Shown here: positions 46,543 through 59,428 of the stretch, one piece after another
How the letters are laid out: the number at the start of each line of letters is the position of its first letter
Numbering within the stretch: the stretch's first letter is position 1
Assembly (NCBI RefSeq): GCF_901000735.1
Contig: NC_081543.1
Location: 24,509,515-24,573,514 of the forward strand
Reading direction: 5' to 3'
Source: Corylus avellana
Lineage: Eukaryota; Streptophyta; Magnoliopsida; Fagales; Betulaceae
DNA: 64,000 nt
Notes under the pieces: model-generated
Seen by the model: only the letters and a program-made list of their open reading frames with translations
Databases searched by the model: none
Told to the model about the DNA's origin: nothing
Position numbers and translations under genes: made by a program

Positions 46543-49500
46543 TGGGCCGGCACGTGGCTGAGCGAAACTAGTTGAGGAGATTAGATCTAGAATTGAAAAA
46601 TTAGATCTAAAGTTCAACCGATTCGAAGGAGGTGCAAAGTGGCGTAGCACGGTGAAGGGCGGACGGAGGCAGTGCATGATAATCAAAGGGTTGGCCGGTG
46701 CAAGTGGACGGGTCGAAAAAACTAAAAAAATAAACAAAAAAAAGAAAAGGAAAAAACAAGAAGGGGAGGGGGAGGAAGGAAGACGGGAGTTAGTGCAGGG
46801 GAAAGGAGGATGGAGAAAGAGCACCCTCCACCCCACAAGTCTCAATAACATGATTACTTTTTTGTTTTTTAGGTGAATCTTTCATATTCATTCATTGAAA
46901 AAAATCAAGAGCATAAAGCCCTTACATCAGATAACATAAATTTATGATAAATCATAGCCAAAGCTATGAAGTTACAATGTCATAAAGACAAATATAAAAG
47001 CTTTACAATCAAGTCTTATCTATGACATCCGCTAACCCATGTCCAAACTTCAGTTATCGAACAGATCTGCTCTAGCCAGACTTAATCTAATACATAGGTA
47101 GCCAATATTCCTAACTTTTATTTTCCGACTATAAGAGCAAAACCCTTACACCGAAAATAAATTCTCCTCGACCCAAAGGCCAAGACAAAAGCCTTCATTC
47201 CAAAGATCACTCATGAAAGCAGATCTAAGGAGAAGTCAAACCCTTATTCAAAAAATAAAAAATAAAAAATAAAAAAAAACACAATAAAAAACCAGCAAAC
47301 AGCTACAACAGTTGAGGCGAGGGAGGCAAAGCACACTGGCCGGCTCGTGGTGGATGAGATGGAGCTGTTTTGGGCCGATGGGCTACTGAGGAGCCGGGGA
47401 GCACGGTGTGCCGACTCGTGGCTGAGCAAAACGAGTTGAGGAGGCTAGATCTAGAATTGAAAATCCAGATCTAAAGCCCAACTGATTCTGGGAAGGCAAA
47501 GTGTGGCGCAGCACAATGAAGGGCAGACAGAGGCAGTGCAGCATAAGCAAATGGATGGCCGGAGCAACTAGACTTGTCTGAAAAACCAAAAAAATAAACT
47601 GAAAAAAGAAAAGGAAAAAACAATAAGGAGATGGGGAGGAAAGAAGAGGGGAAAGGAGGAGTGAGCAAGTCTGGTTGCTCCCTCCTCCCCATAAGTCTGG
47701 TTTTTTTCTCTCTAGGTTTTCTCTATAACTTTATATTAAGGGAGGAGTAATGGAGTACACCATATTAATACAAAACTCTTATTTAAACTAAGATAAACAT
47801 GTCATTAATATTTTAAGGTCCAAGCAATAGAAAGACAAAAGATTATGAATAATGCTACGTATCCTCTTTGTGTCTCTTTTGTGTCCCCCAAAATTGATGT
47901 GGCATTTAAAATCATCATTTTTTTGTGTCTCTCCAAAAATGATGTGACTAATCCTCACGTTCTCACACCGATCTAATCCTCCTTGGCCCAAAGATTAGGA
48001 ATCAACTCACGTTCTCAACCCAAAAATCAGGACAAAAAGAACAAAAAATAAATAAAACCAAAAACTAAAAACAACAAAACCCCATTAGAAGCAGCAGCAG
48101 CATGACACCATAAACATCCCCGGGAAGACACGACTTGGCGCGTGAGATGCACACGTCGGCGAGTGAGAAATATGCTCTGACATGCAAGACTCCATTGGTT
48201 GATCGGCGCAAAAGCAATGGAAAGTGGAGAAGCCGGCTGGGACAAGTAGGTCTAAGCATGAAGAACTAGATCTTCACCAAAAATTGTCCCCCTTGATGGA
48301 AAGAAGCAACCTTAGATAAATTGGATAAGGGTTTTGGTATATTTATAAATAATCATGTGATATCCATCGGTCACAACTTTAATGTGAAAAAGAGATATGC
48401 CAAAAACTCTTACATGCTATGAGGGTTCTATGACTAGTTCTAAGATTACAAATTCAAAAACATTCAAACCTTGATTCTTCAATTTAAATATTTAGGGCAT
48501 GTTTTGGTGTGCATTTGAGAAGTCTAAAAGTGTGTTTAATACTTAAAAAGTCTGTTTTTTTTTTTTAAATATCCGTTTAGTAAAAAAAAATTGAAAGCAC
48601 TTTTAAGAGTCCAAAAAGCCTAAAAATGGTTAAAATACATTTTTGGCAAAAGCTTAAAAATGAAGCTTTTGCCAAAAAGTACTTTTTGACTTAAAAGTTG
48701 TATTTCTCAAATGCAATTCTAAATAAACTCTTAAGGAACAATGGCCAGAAGTAAGTATTCTTGAGATTCTCTTTGTATTGTGTAATTACTTGTTTCCTAA
48801 AATCTTACACATACATCATCAAAAAGATAGTAACAATGGCCCAATTTCCTTTGTCAAATAGTTTTCGGTCATAGTATGTAGGATATATTAATAGGAAAGC
48901 CAATGAAACAACTCATTGCCTAGCAAAAAAACTATTCATCGGTCTTCGGAGCAAGTTTAGATAGATATTTTTCAAAATATTGTTAAATGCTGTGATACCA
49001 AATGAAATGTTGTTGGAAAATATTTCCCTTGGGGCATACATCAAATTCAGTGGAAGACTCCTTTTGTCATGGGTGACTTAAAAGTGTTTTTCTCATTTTT
49101 GTCTTCTCGAATAAGTGTATTTGAGCATCCAACAAAACTAATTGGCTTATCAAGTAAAACTGTCACAAAAGTTCACTACCAAAAAAAAAAAAAAAAAAAA
49201 AGGAAAAAAAGAAAAAGCTAACACAAAATCCAAAAACAAAAGCAAAAACATGTATTTGATACCTTGTTTATGTGTAATACACTTGGCAGTACTCTTCCAT
49301 CATAAATAGTACAAAACAATAACCCGCATGACATAAAGATGTAAGTAGAAGAGTTTGTCGGTGGGAATCGATGGGTGATAACTTTAACACTTAAGTCAAT
49401 GATTACACAAAAGAAAGATGGATGAAGAGATCTATTTAAGAATGATTAGATTAATAAAATTCTGAATCTTAAGGAACTATTTAATAAAAAGTCATACCTT

Positions 49501-50338
49501 AACGACCTCCAAAGCATTTTTCCTGGCCTTGACCACCTTCTATTCTTCATGGGGATGAATTATTTTATTTTATTTTGGGCACCTAAAAATAGAATGATCT
49601 TGTAGGGAAATAATATTGCTCGGGTATTTTATTTTATTTTTTAAATTGATTCAATTTCAATGAATTTTTTTTGTCATTTATTAGTTGTCACCAAACAAAT
49701 AAATATAAATTATTCTTGTATTCTTAGTAATACTCATTCTTATTTTCAAGTAATCGTGATTCTTCCTCTTTTCTTTTTCTTCCGCTTTGAATAAAATAAA
49801 ATAAATAAAAAAATAAAAAGAAGTAATCATGATTCCAAATTCCAATATATTAAACGTAGGCTTAATTTTGAATGGGTTTATTTACTTTACTATATTGTCT
49901 TTTTATTAATATAATAATGTGGATTTGTGCATAATTTTTGAAGTTCATGGACTAATAATCATCGGTCTGCTGGTGGAGGAGTCTTGAAGCTAAATGGGTG
50001 TCTTTAGTGGTCAGAAAAGTGGGAAAAGTGTCCACCTAAACTGTGAGAAAGGAAGAGAGAAAGCAGCCACCACGAGTAAAGAAAGTGTCAGATTAGGGGA
50101 AAATAAAAAAAGAAAAAGAAAAAGAAAGAAGGGTCAGACTAGAGTGTAGTGGAATCTCTCTTCCTCATTGGAAATCACGAAATTTCCTTGTAGTTTGCCT
50201 TCAGTTAAACTTGTTTAGTACGTACAGCAATTTAAATACCAAATGTGAAAGAAATTTTATGAAATTTATTTGTTTAAATTAATAGACCGACAGTTTGAGA
50301 TTTATTTGAATAAGTTTTAGGAGATTTTTTTTTTTTTT
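46543..50338. repeat. Inverted near-duplicate of 14838-18698
   Basis: Reverse complement of the left-hand segment, including the first array unit (47700-46860) and the MITE copy (48490-48728). Differences are scattered substitutions and small indels. It is isolated by two 100-N gaps, and the first 16 bases after the gap (gctctggcacccccag) no longer match. Confidence 0.85.
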
Positions 50339-50438
50339 NNNNNNNNNNNNNNNNNNNNNNNNNNNNNNNNNNNNNNNNNNNNNNNNNNNNNNNNNNNNNN
50401 NNNNNNNNNNNNNNNNNNNNNNNNNNNNNNNNNNNNNN
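50339..50438. other. Assembly gap, 100 N
   Basis: Exactly 100 N. It follows a poly-T run, a common point for assembly to stop. Confidence 1.
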
Positions 50439-50440
50439 TT

Positions 50441-51411
50441 TTAAACTTTTTAACCAAAAGGATATATATATATATTTTTATCGTGTTATATCATCGTATT
50501 GCAAAACGAGTGTTGTATAATGTATGCAGATTACTATTTTATTATCCAAAGTTGGTAATGGATGACAACTATTGTCATTTTCCTGTTTGACAAATGTGCG
50601 AGGTTCAGCTCAGCATGATATGGAAAAACCTTTCGGCCCTGTTTGCCTAAAGGCCGGAACGGTACTGTAGCTGGAATGACACTGTTTTAGCTACAATACC
50701 GTTCTCAGATGTGCAACAAATGCACAAAAGTCTACGCAGTTTTCAATAAAAACTCAAATCATTCACACTGTCACATACCCCAACAAGTAAACAATGGACA
50801 ACTAACCTAACCATGTACAGCCTCACTAACTTCACTTTGTCTTTCAACAAAAAAGAAAAAAAATTAACAACTTTTCTGCTGCAAATAACTCGTATTTTCT
50901 CCCACTTCTTTTTCAAGAAAATTTCTTCTTCCTTTGTATACATCCCACCTTCAAATCATATTTTCTTCCCCAAACCCCTTCCATTTTCCATTTTGTCACA
51001 CACCCAGAAAGCATTTCTCTATTGACCCCTCTCTCCTCCACTAGCGGGTATCAGTGCAGTGCAAATTTTCTCATCCACCGTTTTCAAGGTCAGCCAAGAT
51101 TTTTTTTCTCATCAAATTCTGTTATTGTTCATTCATTATACTGTATTTGGCTATTTCTTGTTCTTGAATTTGCCAATTTGAACAATTCTGAAACAATCAT
51201 ATTTAAGCCTTATTCATAATAGTGTAATTAGTATTGTTTGGCGTGCTATCGTTTCTACAAAATAAAGCTTTTTTTACAAGTTAACACAGAAGTATAATTA
51301 ATAAAACAATTAAAGTAAAAATTTTAATTAATTAGTAGTTGGCTTATTAATTATATATTGTTAATTGTTTTATTAATAATGAACTATATATATATTGTGG
51401 TATAAATTATA
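50441..51411 (+). repeat. ~970-bp direct duplicate, copy B (empty site)
   Basis: Near-identical to 44207-45177. At the point where copy A enters the foldback element (after ataaattata), copy B continues as ctactccaaatattt. Copy B therefore looks like the unoccupied allele. Confidence 0.85.
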
Positions 51412-53100
51412 CTACTCCAAATATTTTTATTTGATTAAAAAAAAAAATCTTATTAGTGCTACTTAAGCCCCTGAATCTCTATACGTCTATTATTTGATTG
51501 AATGAATTAAATCTAAGATTTACCGTAACTTCATATTATATCTTTTTTATCATCAATGTCAAGATCCAATTATCTAAGTTATTGAATTTAAATAGCCCAC
51601 AATTTTTTTTTAAAAGTTGGAGAGACCATAGATTATAAAATTTTGGCCGTCTTGTAGTAGAAACTAGAGGATCCAAATGTCCATTTAAAAAAAAAAACAA
51701 ATCAATATATATATATACTTATGCGTGAAGAAAAATAAAAGAATTAATTAAGATAAATGTAATGAGTAACAATGAATGAGTTACACATCAATTTAATAAA
51801 GCTTTTGTTAGTAAAAGATTTAGTATCTCTAGTATTTTTATAATAGAAATGGCTACATAGCTATTCCTACTGGCTCACTTTTATTTGCATCTTCCAGCTG
51901 TTAGTAGTCATTTCTCGTCGTCTGTTTTCGACTTGATAATTAATCGTTAAGTGTCACTGATCAAAGTCAAATTTAATTATTTATTGGAAGTCTTACGTAC
52001 ATAAATATCGTATAATTGATCACCTAATGGAGGATTCGACATGTTTATAGGGAAGGTAACTTAAAAGTTACAGCCTCTCTCTCCTTCTCTCATTTGTAAC
52101 ATAAGAGACCACCTTAAAGCTTTAGGACCCATTTCAATATATGCTTTGTAAATTAATAACATGGATTGCACGACAACTTATATATAAGTGCCCTTCATTT
52201 TATGGACTAAATAGTAAATAGTAAAAAATTTGCAAGTAGTTATACTGACACGTCGAACTACGTACTGTAATTTACTGTAATTTTTTCAATGATTTCATTT
52301 CACTTTCTCTATTTTTTATGAAAAAATATAGACAAAATCTAAATGGTTTTAAAAACTACATATATTGTAAATCTTTTACAGACATGTATGTATGCCCTGT
52401 TTTCTGCATTCATCAATGAACTCTCATGAATTAAAGTTGCAATTGGGCACAAAAAATAATTACATGTATGTGAGCATTCCTCCAGCGAGTTTCATGGTAG
52501 TTAAAGTAGCTTAGTTTCACATTCGACCGACAATTAGGCTATCTTTTAAATTGTCATGAATGAGTAGGGATGATTGCATATCTGTTTGGTATCCTAGTGT
52601 CTATTATTGAATTGTGTTGGACCAAGCATTTCCACGCTAAGTGGTTATTGATACTACGCTTGTTTGTCTATTTCTGTAGATTGTTATTGATGAAGAATGA
52701 ATCAGGCCGCAAGTGAGCCAAGCCGTTCATGTGCAGCTTCAAACTTGGCTTATAATTATTTGTTTATTAGCTATTGATAAACCAGCGAACCCACCCCCAA
52801 CCAACAAACGCAGCCTAGCCAACCCACCGTCTTTTTCTTCTTTGAACCCACCTTTTCTGTGGGTGCACTCTGTTTTCTGACGAACAGTGTGTGCGTTGCG
52901 AACGTGATTCTATGGCTTCCACAGCATCTCGGGGACAAAATCTGCAACGCCCTCTTGCATCGGCTTGGTCCTTGGGTTCCAATTAAGAACCTTTGTACCG
53001 TCGGTGAGTTTTCGTCTTACAAAACATTGTTTGTATTCTTCCTGCTTACAGTCAGCCCATCCACAAGGAAAATTTATTCTTCCTCTCATACCATCTCAAT
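51412..53100. other. AT-rich spacer leading into the Harbinger element
   Basis: No gene or RNA recognised up to about 52850. An open frame at 52859-53197 may include 5' leader or an early exon of the Harbinger ORF1 (a gtatgcaactagggggctcg block ending ccaag before GT at 53186). This is uncertain, and the left terminal repeat of the Harbinger element was not found. Confidence 0.35.
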
Positions 53101-53932
53101 AGCACTACCTCATTTTTGTAGTATGCAACTAGGGGGCTCGACAGAACTGGGCAGACCACCCCCACGGACCAGATCATCAACCAAGGTTAGAGCTTAATTG
53201 AATTGAATTATATACATAAAAGCACTTTGGTTTTGATTCTCATGGAAGTCCTGTAATATATATGCATCTATATGTTAAGGGGTGGAGCTCCATTGATTAG
53301 ACAAACTAATTTGTAATTTTTAGTTTCGTGTTCGTTACTGTGCATTAATATTCTTAGTTTGTTATTCATTATTGATATTTTTTCAATGTTGTATATTCTT
53401 AGTTCGTTAATATGAATTGGTATTTGTAGTTTGCTATAGTGTTAATTGGTATTTTTAGGTTTCTTGTCCGTTAGTGTTAATTGGTATTTTTTGAGTTTCT
53501 TATTCGTTACTGTGCATTGGTCTTCTTAGTTTCTCAAACGTTAATGTCAATTGGCAGTTTTTTAGTTTCTTGTCTATTAATGTGAATTGGTATTTTGAAG
53601 TTTCTTGTTTGTTAATGCACGATATCGTCCTGGTTTTTGTCATGTTGTAGCATGTGGGGTATTTCCTTTGATCATTGGTGAAGGACAAATCAGCTACCTC
53701 TATACCATCTGAATCGACTGTGTTACGACCACAAAAAGCAATCTCAAAGGTATGATTTTTAATAGTCCATTAAATACATTACTTATACATTGCATTATCA
53801 TGATACTTCTTGCTTTTGCTGAGGTACATGTTACCGTATTCTGTTTTGAATAATTAGTATTACTACAGTAACGTATAGTGTCATCTCATGCACTGTCTAC
53901 AATATATTTACACTTATCACACTATCCCATAG

Positions 53933-54871
53933 ATGTCCATGCACAGGATGCCTTGCAAATCACCCCGTAAGCACCCAGCCCAATGCAATAAGCGCGCACC
54001 AAAAGAGGTTGCCAAATGGTTTCCTGTCCATGAACATCAATTGGTATATATTCTGCTGGACAAGGCAAACATTGGCGTAAAATCCTCATACCCTCCAACA
54101 TTCGTCAATGAGATCACAAACATGCTGAATGGCCTTATTCATCCACACAAATTCACATCCAAGCAAGTGAAGAATAAAATTAAAAAGTTTAAAGCTAATT
54201 ACACGGATTTCTCAGCACTTTTGAAAGGGGATTTTATCACGGGTTTTGGCTGGGATCCAGTGACCAACGTGGTATCTACATCGGATGCACAGTGGGAACG
54301 GCTGAAATATGTATGTCTTTCATCTCCTTTCGCACATTCCATTACAAATTTTAAAAATCTCAACTACTTATTTGCAGCTGACCATCGACGTAAAATTTTG
54401 CAGGAACACCATGAGAAGTGCTGGCGTTTTAGAGGTGGTGGACCACCATACTATGATCTCCTTTGCATTATATTTGTTAAAATAACTGCTACAGAGGAGT
54501 ATGGCCATGCAAGTACTATCACCCCACCTAATTCAGACAAGGGGGATAACGGGTTCGACCTTAATACCCCAGTGCCAGTCATTGACCTGTTAGATGGTGG
54601 CGGTGCATCGGCACCAAAAGGTCCGTCCAAGTCCAAAGGAAAGCGAAAAGTATCACATAGTGGGTTACGTGACTCACGTGCCAATAAGCGTGCGTCCATA
54701 GAGGACAAAGAAGTTAAGAGTTTCAAACTCCGGCTGGATGATATGTTGGACGAGGTTCATAATATCAGGGAAGGCGTATCGAGAAGGTCATGTGCATCTA
54801 GCGCAAAGGGGGAGGACCTTGTTGAGGCTGCGATGGACATACTTAACAGGATGTGCGCAGAGATGGACGTA
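53933..54871 (+). pseudogene. PIF/Harbinger ORF1: Myb/SANT-like DNA-binding protein, interrupted by retroelement
   Basis: ORF1 proteins of PIF/Harbinger transposons bind DNA and help the transposase enter the nucleus (family knowledge). Here a Myb_DNA-bind_3-type domain is visible: WFPVHEHQLVYILLDKA, FTSKQVKNKIKKFKANY, GFGWDPVTNVV and WERLKY. A 93-nt in-frame intron (54311-54403, GT...AG) follows, then EHHEKCWRFRGGGPPYYDLL, an acidic/DLN region (FDLNTPVPVIDL), a basic KSKGKRK stretch and a C-terminal helix. After codon 313 the reading is cut by an LTR element whose target duplication acgta is at 54867-54871. The same frame resumes at 62307 and runs 37 codons to a TGA at 62418-62420. Possible 5' exons lie at about 53123-53185 and 53680-53750 (low confidence). 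Confidence 0.75.
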
Positions 54872-56827
54872 TGTAACATCCCCAGTCCGTTAAGACTGAG
54901 TTTGCCACTTTTCTTCTTTTTCAACAAAAATTCTTGCAAAGATCTATAAGGTCTATCAGAGTACTTGATTTTAAAAGATACAATAAATGCGTAAAACATT
55001 TTTTCAAGAGATTTTATTACAAGCGGAATTAGAAAACATTAAACTTTAGTTGCGGAATATCATATCATTACAATAACTTATATGAAAAGACTTTGAAAAT
55101 TAATAATTATTCCCACCCCATTCCGGCCTCCTATTCCAGCATCCTTTCTACCTGAAAACAAGAAATAAAACTGAATGAGCCCAAAGGGGGCCCAGCAAGT
55201 AAAATTCACAACCATAAATAGTTTCTCCTTGTTCTCAGTTTTGAAAATCGTTTTCGCAAATAAATATAATTCTAGCCATAATAATATCTGTATGTACGGT
55301 TGCATCTCCCGTAACATATACATACTATTACATCTAGTAATAGATCATCGTTGTAAATCATCTTTATAAATCATCATCATAATGCATCTTTATAAATCAT
55401 CATCATAATGCATCATTATAAATAATCTTTGTAAATCATCATAGCATATCATCGTTGAAAATATAGTATCATTTTCTCATAATAAGGCCCATGTACACTA
55501 TTACCCCTGTGCACGAGGGTTGCGGGTCCTTGTGACCATGGCACTGAACTGTGGCCACAGCCATGCCCGACCGTCAATCAACTCTTTCTTGGTGCACTCA
55601 ACGGTCTAGTTGATGGAATACCACCTTCTGGCATAGCCTCCTTCAGTGGTTTCGCCTCCATCCGAGTATCGGTACCGAACTCTCATCTTATCTTATCTTG
55701 GGGCCAAAATACTCTCCTCCATACATGTGCCCTCATTTCATAAACATTTATCTCATCTCTTGTACTTTTCTTTGTACTTCTTTTGATGCATCTTAGGGCA
55801 ACATGTTGGAGGGTTTATCATCTTTTTTTCTTTCTTATAATCATCATCATTTCTCAACTTTCTTTTCTTAAAATGGAAACTTTTCCAAATATAAACTTGT
55901 TGTGCTTAAAAAGCATTTAAAGAAATATAAACTTTCTAAATAATTCTTTTAGAAATCCTTCATGCATGCAACATATCTCCATGACAGGTAAATAAAATAA
56001 TCATTTACAGCTTGATACAAGAATATATAAATAGCATGACATGAAGTAATTTTAGAAGGGGTAGTGAATTTACTTACCTCTAGACTGAAGCTAGAAGTGG
56101 TATGAAGGAATCTAGTTGCTCCAATATGACTAACACCACTAGTATATCTTTTGAAACTACTTTCTAAAGTCCGCTATCTCTTGTGTTCTTTCTTTCTTGT
56201 AGCGCTTGGTCTCGCCCTTTCTCTCTCTGTTCTGAGTAAACACTCTTAGAAAGAAGAAAGTCCGAGTAAAAAGCGGAAGAAGGAAGAATATATGCAAGAG
56301 ATGGGAGAGGAGATGAGTGGTGAAAATACTGAAGGAGAAGAGCTCTATTTATAGGAGAAAATCAAACACTATTCTACCTTCAATTTACAATTATACCCTC
56401 ATTTTACTATTTCACCAACCCTATACTATTCCACCAACCCTATACTATTCCACCAACCCTATACTATTCTACCTTCAATTTACAATTATACCCTCATTCT
56501 ATCTTCAATTTACAATTATACCCTCATTTTACTATTTCACCAATCCTATACTATTTCACCAACCCTATACTATTTCACCAACCCTATACTATTCTACCTT
56601 CAATTTACAATTATACCCTCATTCTATCTTCAATTTACAATTATACCCTCATTCTATCTTCAATTTACAATTATACCCTCATTTTACTATTTCACCAATT
56701 ACCATTCTCTAATTACCACTCTCATAAATTTCTCAAGAATTAAAATCCTTAGCTACAATGGATATTAAAATAACATCATTATCAAAATAATCTATTTAAA
56801 TAGCTTTGAAAATTCTGGGACACTACA
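54872..56827 (-). repeat. 3' LTR (1956 bp) of the LARD-like element
   Basis: Complete LTR, tgtaacatcc...gacactaca on +. It contains a tcatcatcataatgcatc-type short repeat at 55340-55450 and the minisatellite at 56390-56695. On - a TATA-like tataaatag lies near 56352, next to the leader of the transcript. Confidence 0.85.
56390..56695. repeat. Minisatellite inside the LTR
   Basis: Repeated modules caccaaccctatactatt and ttcaatttacaattatacc in varying order. The other LTR (61930-62150) has the same modules in different number, so copy number has changed since insertion. The long open frame across it is a repeat artefact. Confidence 0.85.
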
Positions 56828-56840
56828 ATCTTCCCTCCTT

Positions 56841-58578
56841 ATTAGAATTTCGTCCTCGAAATTAAAACCTATAATATTATCGTCCAATCTTCAAGTTGAG
56901 GGATTCAGATAATATTCCTTTCAATCCTTCATCAAAGCTTACTCTCTTTTATCATATTGAAATTCCATCTCCTTCTTCTATGAGTAAATCTTATTCACAG
57001 TCTAAAGTCTCAATTTCTGCAATCATTCATCAATTCACACTAAAATCTTACCTCAAAATCTTTTCCATTGTTTCTTTCCAACCTCAATAACAACAATCGA
57101 ATTATTCATCAACAGTCTACAATCAAGGTTTAAACATCAAATTAATAAATCATGTGATCAATAGTTTATACCTCCAAACATCATAGTCCTCATTTCAAGC
57201 CTGCAATAATTCTCTCGATCTAATTTAATCAATCTTATCAAAAAGGTGTAAAAATCATCCCCGCCTATATTCTCTTTAGTATCTCAGTATTCCAAATCAT
57301 GCATACGAAATTTTAATATGATGCTCTAATAATTATTAACTTTTCACCATCATAAACCTATAAAAGTAAATAGCACCAACATTCTACAGTTTATATTTTC
57401 CAAAAACATCATTACATGAATATACCTCAGAAATGACATCATAATTCGATTCATTCTAAATACACAACCGTTTCTATTTTCTCATCCCAACTTTTGTGTT
57501 GATGCTACAATATCAGCGAAAATCTTTCAGTATTACATCTTTACTTGATAAGTCATAACTCAATAATAGAAACTCGTAATTATGATTTCAACTCAAATGA
57601 AATACACGATTACATCAAATGTAAGATTCTCATCCATTCTTGACTAATACATATTGTGCTTGCTGCGTTCTAGAGATGAAATTGATAAGCAAGCAAAGTA
57701 GGATATGGGTAAGTTTCCAGGCTGGAAGTTCCAAAGTACACATGCTATAATTTCTCTCCCTTGGGTCTTGCAAGGTCAAGAAGAGAAAGAGAGAAAGATA
57801 GTCCTGTTGCTTTCTAGAAATGAAGATTTGAAAAGTATTTCAGGACATGGCATGTATGTGAGACTTTCAAAATACCCACATCGGATGCTCTCTCTCTTCT
57901 GTCATTTACGAAGACTGAGAAGAAAAGAGAGATATTTAGCCTGAGAAGCATGATCAAGGATAATCTTGCTTCCTCAGGACATGATCAACGATAATCTTGC
58001 TTCAATGGTTTACTACTGAGAGTATAAGGAGTTGGGTTTGTGAATCAAATCGTGATGCTTGCATTTTTTCTCTCTTGAGGATACGCTCAACTAGGAGGAA
58101 AAGTCGAGCTTTCATTGTATGGAAGGCTATTAGAAGATTTCAGGCGAAGGGGTATGATCAGAAGGCATGTGTTGCAATGGAGAAAGAGGTGTGAATTTAT
58201 AGGAAGGGTTTCTGGATAATGAACGAGCGCGTGGTGCGCGTTGGCATGACAATTCATTCAGTTGCCCACGCATGGTATTTGAAGTCGTTGATTGAACAGT
58301 GGGTTTGAAAAATGAGCTCAGTCGAATTTATGACAGGAGACAAGATCCTACTTCCACGGGATCTTTTGACAAAATTTCCATCGTGGCCCGAGGTCGCCTA
58401 ACGCTTTGTTGTTTACTGTTTATTTCACCTGAAGTGAAAAATTCCTTTAAAGCCACTCGTCTGCTACTTCCAGAAACTTCAAAAAATTTCTTCAGTTCCT
58501 AACGCTTAGTCTCTTCTCAGTACTTCATCTCTCCCAATTTCTTCGTATTCTCAACTATTTTTCCTTACTCTCCTAAAT
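56841..58578. other. Internal region of the LARD-like element, 3' side
   Basis: C/T- and A/T-rich sequence without retroviral domains. 57705-58502 has several short plus-strand frames of transcript-like composition that could be the leader of the antisense ORF at 58579. No family similarity seen. Confidence 0.4.
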
Positions 58579-59241
58579 ATGGGAGCATCATCATCATCCG
58601 TTAACAACTTCGATTTGAATGTTGCTCCTGCAGCACAACCCATTGTTATGCCTGACGTGCAACCGGATGTGCCTGTTGTTCCCCCTGAAGTGTCTGCTAT
58701 TCATCCCGTCGTACCTGTTACACACCCTAATGAACCTGCTGCATATCCTAACGTATGGCAGCCAACTTTTGTCTTTGACAATCGTCCTATCACTATTCAC
58801 GATTCTGTCATGCTCCATGATTCTACTGCTGTAGCAGTGGCCAAAGGTTTCGTAATTCCACGGGATCAAACGTTCTTAGCTGATAGGTCGGATACTGATG
58901 CTATTAATAACTCATTGGCATTCAGTATCCAAGGTGCTGCTTCAGTTTCTGACATGGCACAACGTTTGAGTGCCAGAAATGTTGAGCTGAAAGTCTCAAG
59001 AAACCAAATCGGGGTCTTACAGCGACTGCTCAAATACTACAAACGAAAACACGTGGATTTGAAGCAGGAGAATACTCAGCTGAAAAAGATGGTGTTATCT
59101 TACGCAGAATACTTGGGACCAAAGATGCTAGAAATGGAGAAGAATACCGAACGTCTCCAGCGACAGCACGAAAAACTCCGGGTCGATGTTCAGGGGTGTT
59201 GCAAGTCTCTCCGCACACGCTCTAGTCAGGTACCTCATTAG
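58579..59241 (+). CDS. 220-residue ORF antisense to its host LTR element; coiled-coil with EAR-like motif
   Basis: I do not recognise a named family. The ORF is uninterrupted over 220 codons in an otherwise closed internal region and runs opposite to the LTRs. Visible parts: a Ser-rich start, FDLNVAP (residues 11-17), which fits the DLNxxP form of the EAR repression motif, and a Pro/Val-rich segment (about 20-60). A central region with AFSIQGAASVSDMAQRL (114-130) leads into a long amphipathic helix with heptad character (about 126-205, including LLKYYKRKHVDLKQENTQLK). The tail is Arg/Ser-rich. A GT after SSQ (59228) and an AG at about 59313 could splice, adding only one codon before a stop. 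Additional antisense ORFs are known in some Gypsy lineages (established), which makes a retroelement accessory protein the likeliest reading. A captured host exon is the alternative. Confidence 0.55.
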   Translation: MGASSSSVNNFDLNVAPAAQPIVMPDVQPDVPVVPPEVSAIHPVVPVTHPNEPAAYPNVWQPTFVFDNRPITIHDSVMLHDSTAVAVAKGFVIPRDQTFLADRSDTDAINNSLAFSIQGAASVSDMAQRLSARNVELKVSRNQIGVLQRLLKYYKRKHVDLKQENTQLKKMVLSYAEYLGPKMLEMEKNTERLQRQHEKLRVDVQGCCKSLRTRSSQVPH

Positions 59242-59390
59242 AAATAAATATTCTCTTTGATAATTCAATTATATAAATATACGATTATGCTCATACTAGG
59301 TTTTCTCTGTGCAGAAATAATCTTCCTGGAGCAGCTCTGAGGAATCATCTGCTCATCATTACCACGTATCTCTTTATGCAACAAATTCCC

Positions 59391-59428
<38 letters not shown>

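Noticed and set aside
46368..46851. Open frames spanning the N gap
   Set aside because: They depend on translating N; the flanks are array repeat.
44509..51219. Repeated 65-70 codon frames identical at 44579-44985 and 50813-51219
   Set aside because: Conserved only because the DNA is a near-identical duplicate; low-complexity, no known domain.
55340..55450. CRISPR-like spaced repeats (tcatcatcataatgcatc)
   Set aside because: Short degenerate tandem repeat in a plant LTR without unique spacers.
56317..56712. 131-codon frame (and its partner at 61873-62217)
   Set aside because: Encoded by the LTR minisatellite; length varies with repeat number.
57705..58502. Three 65-79 codon frames in the LARD-like element
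   Set aside because: Short, no similarity, different frames; at most leader sequence of the antisense ORF.
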